Positions 57,918 to 64,000 of a stretch of DNA of 64,000 nucleotides are shown here, piece after piece. The stretch is from Ruminococcus flavefaciens. Its GTDB lineage: Bacteria; Bacillota; Clostridia; Oscillospirales; Ruminococcaceae. The stretch spans positions 1 through 64,000 of the forward strand of contig NZ_FRCT01000013.1 of the NCBI RefSeq assembly GCF_900143025.1, in the 5' to 3' direction. A program made the translations under genes and the position numbers. Below the pieces are notes generated by a model. The model ran no database searches and was not told where the DNA came from. It was given only the letters and a program-made list of their open reading frames with translations. The stretch's first letter is position 1. Every line of letters starts with the position of its first letter.

Positions 57918-59231
57918 TTACGACTTATTCTTATTGAAGTACTGTCCTACAGCCTCACTTCCGCAGAGCAGGAAGAATACAACGATAGTGAGGATAAGGG
58001 ATACAGCGTAAAGCGCAATTGCAAGCAAAGAGCTGCCCTTATGCTGGTTTATCATAAACAGACCTGGGAAGACCTGAATTACGCCGAATACAAGGAAAAC
58101 AAAAGAAGTAAGTGACTTTATTCCGCCTATACCTGTAAGGAGAAGGAGTGAGAGCAAACCTGCTGCACCGGCTATATAGAGAGCGGAATTCTCGATTGCC
58201 TTGCTTATGCCGCTGAGACCGTCCTTATATTCCAGACCAAGCTGACCCGAGTAGAGCAGGAAGAATAAAACAGCTGCAATAACGCCAAGTGCAGCCAGTA
58301 CAATAGTTATCTTGAAGCCCTTCTGAGCTTCTCTCTGGCGAGCTTCTTCTTTAAGTGCAAGCATCATCTGGAGACTTGCCTTTGAGTCCTTCTGTTCAGA
58401 TGTAAGATGAGCGGAGCTTCTTGCCTGGGATTTAGCACGTTCAAGATCCTCGTCAACATACTTAGGCTGATACTTAGGCGGCTCGGGCTCGTCATCGAGT
58501 ATAGGAGCAGCTACAGGAGCTTCGGGCTGCTTCGGAGGCTCCTCCTTTTTCGGAGGGGGAGTGTAATTGTCCTCATCGAGTACAGGTGCGCTTACCTGCA
58601 CAGGCGGAGCAACTGCACCAAGCTGAGTTCTTCTCATGTCGATTATCTGCTGCTGCTTATCAGCAGGAAGCGCATCAAAACGAGCTTTAAGGTCAGGTGT
58701 AAGACCTGAGATTATATCCTCGTCCGAAAGCACCAGCTTTTCGTGAGTATATGGTGCATTGTCATCATCGAGCACAGGGGCTGCTACGCCTGTGGGAGCA
58801 CCCTTCTTCTCATATGACTGACTGTATGACGTATCATCGTCAAGCACGGGAGCGGTAACACCTGTAGGAGCACCCCTTCTCTCGTAGGACTGACCGTATG
58901 ACATATTGTCGTCGAGTACGGGAGCTGAGATACCTGCCTGAGCATCTGTTCTGTTATCTGCCTGACCGTAGCCCATACTGTCATCAAGCACAGGAGCTGA
59001 TATGCCCGTTGGTGCGCCTTTGCGGGCACTGTCTGAAACAAAGCTGTCCATATCATCAAGCACAGGAGCGGCTACTCCTGTAGGGCCGTCCTTTTTTGAT
59101 GACGGAGCTGCATATCCGAAATCATCGAGTACAGGAGCAGTAACGCCTGTAGGTCCTTCTTTTCTGGAAGCCTCGGGAGTATAGTTTATCTCCTCGGGGA
59201 GTCCTCCAATTGGATTGTTTTCATCGTACAT
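57918..59231 (-). CDS. Membrane protein with repeated APVLDD motifs
   Basis: This is a 437-residue protein. The N-terminal 130 residues are tandem repeats of about 25 aa, each ending GVxAPVLDD (e.g. KGAPTGVTAPVLDDDTSY); two further looser copies (VSAPVLDEDNYTPP, APILDDEPEPPK) lie downstream. A charged helical stretch at about 270-310 precedes four hydrophobic helices in the last 130 residues. The repeats look like short linear motifs for a partner. ATG at 59231 follows GAGGTG. Cotranscribed with the two dockerin genes upstream. Confidence 0.8.
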   Translation of the reverse strand: MYDENNPIGGLPEEINYTPEASRKEGPTGVTAPVLDDFGYAAPSSKKDGPTGVAAPVLDDMDSFVSDSARKGAPTGISAPVLDDSMGYGQADNRTDAQAGISAPVLDDNMSYGQSYERRGAPTGVTAPVLDDDTSYSQSYEKKGAPTGVAAPVLDDDNAPYTHEKLVLSDEDIISGLTPDLKARFDALPADKQQQIIDMRRTQLGAVAPPVQVSAPVLDEDNYTPPPKKEEPPKQPEAPVAAPILDDEPEPPKYQPKYVDEDLERAKSQARSSAHLTSEQKDSKASLQMMLALKEEARQREAQKGFKITIVLAALGVIAAVLFFLLYSGQLGLEYKDGLSGISKAIENSALYIAGAAGLLSLLLLTGIGGIKSLTSFVFLVFGVIQVFPGLFMINQHKGSSLLAIALYAVSLILTIVVFFLLCGSEAVGQYFNKNKS

Positions 59232-59245
59232 GATCAACACCTCGT

Positions 59246-60445
59246 TTAATGAGAATTTAAAAATTCTGAAATATCTATATCCTTGCCGTTTGAAACTGTG
59301 GAATAATAAGCCAGTACTAATGAAGCGTCAACGGAGTCTATAAGGTTATCGCCGTTAAGATCGGCAAATTTTTTCTGCTCCGAGTTGAAAACGCGGCTTC
59401 CGTTTCCTGAGATGCGGGCATATTCCGCAAGTATCATAGAAGCGTCAACAGCATCTATATGCTTATCGCCGTTAAGATCGCCCAGAGAATATGTGGGCGG
59501 CTTGTATTCGTACTGAGAGATAGGGTATGTATTCCGGAATGTCTCAGAATTATAGTCGGGGAAGGACAGACCGTTGTCATTGCGCGGGATATGTGTAATG
59601 TTAGGGCTTACAGAGTCGAAATCGTCAGAGCCCTTCATAAAATACAGGAAATAATGTCCGTTGTATCTCAGATCCCATGTAGGGTCAAGGAGATAGTATT
59701 TACCCTCCAGCTTTGCAATGAGCCAAACATGGTTGCCGTCGGGATTTTCTCCGCTGATATCATGGGAGATGCCTGCGATTATACGGCAGGGTATGCCCGA
59801 ATCGTTCAGCATCTTGTACATGAGCTGTGCAATGCCCTGACAAACTGCGTGACCGTATATTACAGCGTTGTAGGCAGAATAAATATACTGGTTTTTCATT
59901 TCGTTTGAAGGGGAGTAGGATACCTTTTCGGTAACGTATTTATATATTGCCCGTATCTTTTCATAGTCGGATTTTTGTTCGAGAGTAAGAGTAGAAAGCA
60001 CCTGCTCCACCTTATCGTCAAGCATTGCCTCCTCCTCGGGAGTGGTATAGTATTCGACCTGATATGTCAAAGGGCAGGGATTTTGCGTTCCTATAGTACA
60101 ATGGTACTTCTTTACGGCAAAACGCAGATAATCTCCCTCATTGCCGTTGCCTGTTTCTTCAAAAGCCTTGTATATCAGTGACTGTGAAAGTGCCTCTGCT
60201 TCGGCTGTTGCCGTTGCCTTGTCGGAGGAAAACTTTATATTATCCACCTTTACCGTGAACTCGGCAGAACGTGCCTTGAGATATTCGCGTGCCTGCGCAG
60301 CTGCCTCGTCCATAGATGACGAAACATTTTCCGAGACTATCTGCGGAAATGTCGCCGTTGCAGCCGAAGCTGACGCAGGTATCATGCTGCCTGCAAGTAC
60401 AACAAGTGAAGATACAGCAGCCAGTATTTTCATTGGTAACTTCAT
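59246..60445 (-). CDS. Secreted transglutaminase-fold protein with dockerin
   Basis: This 399-residue protein has a signal peptide at about 1-30 and a transglutaminase-like domain at about 130-245: Cys in GHAVCQGIAQL, His in GNHVWLIAK, and Asp in YYLLDPTWD, i.e. an intact catalytic triad. The C-terminal dockerin (about 315-395) has loops DLNGDKHIDAVDAS and DLNGDNLIDSVDAS. It probably acts as a cysteine protease, peptide crosslinker or amidase on the cell surface or in the cellulosome; this is inference. AGAGGAGGTG precedes the ATG at 60445. Confidence 0.9.
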   Translation of the reverse strand: MKLPMKILAAVSSLVVLAGSMIPASASAATATFPQIVSENVSSSMDEAAAQAREYLKARSAEFTVKVDNIKFSSDKATATAEAEALSQSLIYKAFEETGNGNEGDYLRFAVKKYHCTIGTQNPCPLTYQVEYYTTPEEEAMLDDKVEQVLSTLTLEQKSDYEKIRAIYKYVTEKVSYSPSNEMKNQYIYSAYNAVIYGHAVCQGIAQLMYKMLNDSGIPCRIIAGISHDISGENPDGNHVWLIAKLEGKYYLLDPTWDLRYNGHYFLYFMKGSDDFDSVSPNITHIPRNDNGLSFPDYNSETFRNTYPISQYEYKPPTYSLGDLNGDKHIDAVDASMILAEYARISGNGSRVFNSEQKKFADLNGDNLIDSVDASLVLAYYSTVSNGKDIDISEFLNSH

Positions 60446-60470
60446 AGTACACCTCCTCTGCAAAGGAAGA

Positions 60471-61676
60471 TCACTTCTTCTTGCTTACGAAGTCGCTGAG
60501 GGAAGTGCTGTCGGACTTCGTTGACTTATATGCATAGTAGGAGAGGATAACAGATGCATCAACAGAGTCTATGCGTCCGTTTTTGTCCATATCTGCGGCA
60601 GTTTTCTGACCTGCCGAGAATATTCCGCACTTGTCGGAGGTAGAAAGTCTTGCGTATTCCGCAAGCATCATTGAAGCGTCAACAGAGTCTATAAGACCGT
60701 CGTCGCTTACATCACCGAATTCAAACTTCTTATCATAAGAATACAGTGCTACACCGTTTTGTGCAGCCATCTCGCTTATGGTCATATTCATCTTTTCAGC
60801 AGCTTGCTTATATGCTGATGAGCCGTCGAAATCGCTGTCGAAATCGTTCATGCCTTTCAGCAGGAACTTGTTTTTTCCGTCCTCTAAAAGGAAATCCGAT
60901 ACAGGATCGCATAAGTAGTAAGTGCCGTCAACGCATACTGATGCAATGATATGAGAGCCGAGCTTGCCTGTCAGATCAACACTTGTAAAAAATGCATTTG
61001 ATTCAATGCCGATCTCGGCAAGAACGCGGATAAACAACTGTAAAAAGCCGATCGAGTTTGCTTTTTTGTTTGTCAGTACCGAATAGGCTGAGAAAAGAGA
61101 AGTGTCGGTTTTATCTTCTGTTAAATCAGCGTATTTCATAAACTGTACAAAGTAAGCGTAGCCCTTAGCGATATTTTCTGCATCAGGCTTCTCCTTGTAA
61201 TTATCTCCCAATATAACGTTCATACCTTTGATGAGGGTATTTATCTGAGTGTCAAGCTTTTCTTCCTGATCGAGTGTGGTCATATAAGAGAGCTCGAAAT
61301 CTATACTTAATATATCGTCCTCAACATTTGTCGAGAGAAGAATTTTGTGGATACTCAGAAAAAGATAGCTGCCTTCCTTTGGATTGCCTGTGTATTCGAA
61401 TATCTTTTTTATGAGCATATCTGTATATTCTTTTGAATCGTTCACGCTTATGCCTTTTATTGCTACAGAGAAGCTCTCGGTTCTCTGTCTCATCTGGCTG
61501 CGGATATATTTAAGCATTTCCGCCTCTGAAGTATAGGTCGGTATTTTTACTGTATCACCGGCTGTAACAACAGTATCTGACGGTATATTAGTAAAAGCTG
61601 CGTTTACAGGTGCAACTGAGCATACAGCAAGAGAAGCCGTAAGAGCTGCGGCGATGATCTTTGTTAAAGCTTTCAT
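60471..61676 (-). CDS. Dockerin protein with degenerate transglutaminase-like domain
   Basis: This 401-residue protein has a signal peptide at about 1-27, a middle domain aligned to the transglutaminase next door, and a dockerin (about 320-395, loops DVSDDGLIDSVDAS and DMDKNGRIDSVDAS). The catalytic Cys (GHAVCQGIAQ) is replaced by Ser in KANSIGFLQL. His (GSHIIAS) and Asp (YYLCDPVSD) positions remain. So it is probably inactive and a binding or regulatory paralogue. It lies 25 bp upstream of the active copy; both were made by tandem duplication. Confidence 0.88.
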   Translation of the reverse strand: MKALTKIIAAALTASLAVCSVAPVNAAFTNIPSDTVVTAGDTVKIPTYTSEAEMLKYIRSQMRQRTESFSVAIKGISVNDSKEYTDMLIKKIFEYTGNPKEGSYLFLSIHKILLSTNVEDDILSIDFELSYMTTLDQEEKLDTQINTLIKGMNVILGDNYKEKPDAENIAKGYAYFVQFMKYADLTEDKTDTSLFSAYSVLTNKKANSIGFLQLFIRVLAEIGIESNAFFTSVDLTGKLGSHIIASVCVDGTYYLCDPVSDFLLEDGKNKFLLKGMNDFDSDFDGSSAYKQAAEKMNMTISEMAAQNGVALYSYDKKFEFGDVSDDGLIDSVDASMMLAEYARLSTSDKCGIFSAGQKTAADMDKNGRIDSVDASVILSYYAYKSTKSDSTSLSDFVSKKK

Positions 61677-61709
61677 AGTTGCTTATCCCCCTATGTCCGT
61701 ATATTAGAA

Positions 61710-61727
61710 CAGCCGCCGAAGCGGCTG
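61710..61727 (-). terminator. Weak terminator hairpin of purA
   Basis: CAGCCGC / GCGGCTG 7-bp stem with a CGAA loop, then TTCTAATAT on the minus strand. Readthrough into the dockerin operon is possible. Confidence 0.5.
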
Positions 61728-61741
61728 AACTGAGTATTTAC

Positions 61742-63019
61742 TTATCTTTCCAGTATCTGTGATCTGTCAGGACCGATACCTACCATGCTTACGTGGCAGC
61801 CTACCAGCTCTTCAAGACGAGCTATATAGCTCTTGCAGTTTGCAGGGAGCTCATCGAAGCTCTTGCACTTTGAGATATCCTCTGTAAATCCGGGGAATTC
61901 CTCGTAGATAGGCTGACAGCCTTCGAGCTCCTCAAGTGTTGGCGGGAACTCCTTGATAACGCTTCCGTCGGGCTTCTTGTAAGCTACGCACATTTTAAGT
62001 GTGTCGATATTTGCGAGAGTATCCAGCTTGTTGATAGCAAGGCTGTCAAGGCCGTTTACTCTTACAGAGTGGCGGACGATAACTGCATCGAACCAGCCTG
62101 TTCTTCTTGGTCTGCCAGTTGTAGTACCGAACTCGCCGCCTACGTTTCTGATCTGATCGCCTGTAGCGTCGTCAAGCTCTGTCGGGAAAGGTCCCTTGCC
62201 TACACGGGTAGTATAAGCCTTTGCAACACCGATGATGTTTGTGATTACCTTAGGACCAACGCCTGTACCTACGCATACACCTGCTGAAAGCGGGTGTGAT
62301 GAAGTAACGTAAGGGTATGTACCGAAGTCGATATCGAGGAGAGTAGCCTGTGCGCCCTCGAACATGATAGTTTTTCCAGCCTTGTGAGCCTCGAATGTGA
62401 GAACAGAAACATCGTCCATGTATGGGAGGAGTCTCTTTCCGTACTCTGTATACTCCTTTGTAACAGCGTCAAGATCGAAAGCCTCGCCGCCGTATACCTT
62501 AGTGATTATCTCATTTTTGAGCTTGCCTGTTGACTGTATCTTCTCAGCAAGCACCTCTGGGTGAACGAGATCGTACATACGTATGCCGCATCTCTCGTAT
62601 TTATCCATATATGTAGGTCCGATACCTCTCTTTGTAGTACCGATGTCCTTGCCGCCGCGGAAAGCTTCGGAAAGACCGTCAAGAGCGATATGCCACGGCA
62701 TAACGATCTGAGCACGGGGGTCTACCTTGAGGTGACCGATAGTCTTTATACCTCTCGACTCGAGATTGTCGAGTTCACCGATGAAGTCCTTAGGATCAAG
62801 AACTACACCTGCACCGATAAGATTGAGAGCATTTGGGTAAAGGATACCCGATGGTACAAGGTGAAGCTTATATACTTCGCCGTTATTTACAACAGTGTGT
62901 CCTGCGTTGTTTCCGCCCTGTGAGCGAACTACAACATCTGCGCGGGAAGCAAGGATATCAATGATCTTACCCTTTCCTTCGTCTCCCCACTGAGTTCCGA
63001 CAACGATATTTGCAGGCAT
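61742..63019 (-). CDS. purA: Adenylosuccinate synthase
   Basis: This 425-residue enzyme joins IMP and aspartate in AMP synthesis. P-loop-type start GTQWGDEGKGKIIDILAS near 7-24, QGGNNAGHTVV near 33-43, TKRGIGPTYMDK near 128-139, and FEGAQATLLDIDFGTYPYVTSSHP. ATG at 63019 with AGAGGA upstream; an in-frame ATG at 63037 lies farther from any ribosome site. Normal length. Confidence 0.97.
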   Translation of the reverse strand: MPANIVVGTQWGDEGKGKIIDILASRADVVVRSQGGNNAGHTVVNNGEVYKLHLVPSGILYPNALNLIGAGVVLDPKDFIGELDNLESRGIKTIGHLKVDPRAQIVMPWHIALDGLSEAFRGGKDIGTTKRGIGPTYMDKYERCGIRMYDLVHPEVLAEKIQSTGKLKNEIITKVYGGEAFDLDAVTKEYTEYGKRLLPYMDDVSVLTFEAHKAGKTIMFEGAQATLLDIDFGTYPYVTSSHPLSAGVCVGTGVGPKVITNIIGVAKAYTTRVGKGPFPTELDDATGDQIRNVGGEFGTTTGRPRRTGWFDAVIVRHSVRVNGLDSLAINKLDTLANIDTLKMCVAYKKPDGSVIKEFPPTLEELEGCQPIYEEFPGFTEDISKCKSFDELPANCKSYIARLEELVGCHVSMVGIGPDRSQILER

Positions 63020-63091
63020 TTGTTTTCCTCTTTTCATAATAATTATTTGTGCAGACAGTTCTGCATCTGTCTAAATGCACGCTTACAATTA

Positions 63092-63120
63092 ATTATATCA
63101 CATTCTTTTGCAAAAAGCAA
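63092..63120 (-). promoter_or_regulatory. SigA promoter of purA
   Basis: On the minus strand TTGCTT (63120-63115), 17-bp spacer, then TATAAT (63097-63092). The leader contains an AGACAG-ATGCAGAA-CTGTCT hairpin. Confidence 0.65.
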
Positions 63121-63203
63121 CAGTGCAAGTGAAAGAAATATCAATACCGCAAAAAATGATATTTTTGCAATTTTACAAAAAAACGCCTGTACCGAAAAGG
63201 AAA

Positions 63204-63223
63204 GGGCGCACCAGAGTGCGCCC
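63204..63223 (-). terminator. Hairpin after the GGDEF gene (REP-like)
   Basis: GGGCGCAC / GTGCGCCC 8-bp stem with a CAGA loop, 6 bp past the stop. A short T-rich tail follows on the minus strand. The GGGGCGCACC type unit recurs at 57750. Confidence 0.55.
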
Positions 63224-63229
63224 TGCGGT

Positions 63230-64000
63230 TTACAGACTGTTTTTGCTCTGATAGTAGAGCTCCTTGTTATGTTTCATATTCTTTCTTGCTTCGATGAATA
63301 CATGACGGTAATTTTCATGGGCTTCGGGAGTATAGGTGGTATAACCCTTTGCGATGCCGAGGATATGCTCTGACTTGTCGGAGTCGTTGAACTTCTTTAT
63401 TTCCTCGTCGAATTGCTCAAAGAGGAGTCCCATCTGTGCGTGATTGGTGTTTTCCATTATGGCAATGAATTCATCACCTGCAACACGGAATACGTTTTCC
63501 TTGCCGAATACGTTTTTCAGTATTTTTCCCGAATTGTACATGAGCACATCGCCTGCTTCAAAGCCGTAATGAGCGTTTATGCTTTCAAGGCCGTTAAGGT
63601 CGAAGAAAGCGACAGAGAAGATATGGCCATCTATATCGAGTTTTTCATCGAGAGCCTTGATAGTCTTTTTGTATGCGGCTTTGTTGTAGGTGTTTGTAAG
63701 CTCATCGTTGTACATATTTGAGTCGATGAAATTCACGTACTTATCAAGCTTTTTGCAGACGGACTGAAGGCTTGACGACAGCTCATTGTACTCATTTCTT
63801 ACGGACTGATTTTCTTTTTCTCCTTCAGCCAGAGTTTTTAGCAGACCGCTCTCGCTTTCAGGCAGAAAATCCAGCTTCTTTATGGAGGTGCTCATTATGC
63901 TGTCATTGAGCCTCTGCGTAGCGATATCAAGTCTGTCAATATCCTTTAGCATAGACTCGAAACGTTTTCTGTTCTGTGACATGATGATGAACGAGAGAAC
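63230..64000 (-). CDS. GGDEF-domain diguanylate cyclase (5' end beyond the window)
   Basis: At least 250 residues of the C-terminal part. A coiled coil at about 1-85 (of the visible part from ATG 63982) leads into a GGDEF domain: FFDLNGLESINAHYGFEAGD and the signature FRVAGDEFIAIME, an AGDEF variant that keeps both acidic residues, so it is likely an active c-di-GMP synthase. The frame stays open to the window edge with hydrophobic residues (VLSFII) upstream of that ATG, so the real protein probably starts farther upstream with a membrane segment. Treat as partial. Confidence 0.82.
   Translation of the reverse strand, partial: VLSFIIMSQNRKRFESMLKDIDRLDIATQRLNDSIMSTSIKKLDFLPESESGLLKTLAEGEKENQSVRNEYNELSSSLQSVCKKLDKYVNFIDSNMYNDELTNTYNKAAYKKTIKALDEKLDIDGHIFSVAFFDLNGLESINAHYGFEAGDVLMYNSGKILKNVFGKENVFRVAGDEFIAIMENTNHAQMGLLFEQFDEEIKKFNDSDKSEHILGIAKGYTTYTPEAHENYRHVFIEARKNMKHNKELYYQSKNSL

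Noticed and set aside
1-64000. tRNA, rRNA, phage or transposase genes
   Set aside because: I looked for cloverleaf sequences in the gaps and for transposase or integrase motifs in the frames and found none.

Overview
This 64 kb chromosomal window comes from a low-to-mid GC, Gram-positive, cellulosome-producing Clostridia member. The best guess is a Ruminococcus of the R. flavefaciens / R. champanellensis type. The evidence is four dockerin-bearing secreted proteins (a GH48 cellulase, an SGNH esterase and two transglutaminase-fold proteins), a GH5 endoglucanase lipoprotein, and a lipoprotein ending in a cohesin-like segment. Clostridial housekeeping blocks, pyruvate and indolepyruvate ferredoxin oxidoreductases and relics of the sporulation programme also fit. 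No tRNA, rRNA, CRISPR array, prophage or transposase gene was seen.

Layout. 1-220: a large palindromic intergenic element. 274-3721: a lipoprotein, an Rrf2 regulator convergent with cysK, and a cohesin-like lipoprotein. 4.1-9.2 kb: GH5 cellulase, an unknown membrane protein, and an SGNH esterase with Thr-rich linker and dockerin. 9.3-16 kb: diacylglycerol-kinase-like protein, holB, ricT, queH, a palindromic MITE-like element, a GNAT enzyme, YbaK, and a GGDEF protein with a ruined active site. 16.1-18.5 kb: a lipoprotein, an Hsp20 gene behind a perfect CIRCE operator, and a HAD phosphatase. 18.7-25.7 kb: an aryl-pyruvate module (iorA, iorB, paaK, ACT protein), with four genes inserted between iorA and iorB; two of these are paralogous membrane proteins, one carrying FUS-like GYGQQS repeats. 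25.9-30.7 kb: a zinc-ribbon protein, malQ, two small membrane genes that each follow the same 16-bp palindrome, and an XRE/DUF2178 operon with three operator-like 16-mers. 30.9-34.5 kb: nifJ, followed by a probable 120-nt small RNA. 35.1-40.7 kb: spoVAC, spoIIID, and a Gld-type ABC operon. 41.3-43.9 kb: GH48 with dockerin. 44.1-57.7 kb: a long housekeeping run (yicC, remA, gmk, rpoZ, priA, def, fmt, yugP, rsmB, rlmN, prpC, prkC, rsgA, thiN) ending in a 27-codon spoVM gene. 57.9-63.0 kb on the minus strand: purA, two dockerin transglutaminase-fold proteins and an APVLDD-repeat membrane protein. The window ends inside a GGDEF protein gene.

How the genes work together. GH48 and the esterase look like cellulosomal subunits that dock by their C-terminal dockerins, while GH5 is probably tethered to the cell surface as a lipoprotein. 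NifJ, IorAB and PaaK form ferredoxin-linked 2-oxoacid metabolism. The Rrf2 regulator next to cysK, with related operator-like sequences in both promoters, suggests cysteine or Fe-S control of CysK. SpoVAC, SpoIIID (with a SigE-like promoter), SpoVM, RicT, RemA and a Cse60-like protein show that sporulation machinery is retained in a group usually described as non-sporing.

The intergenic space is rich in small palindromes. There is a GGGGCGGATAnTATCCGCCC-type REP family, a roughly 65-bp repeat in three copies, and two larger MITE-like elements. Coordinates, motifs and promoters were read by eye. Gene names rest on remembered family signatures, not on a database search.
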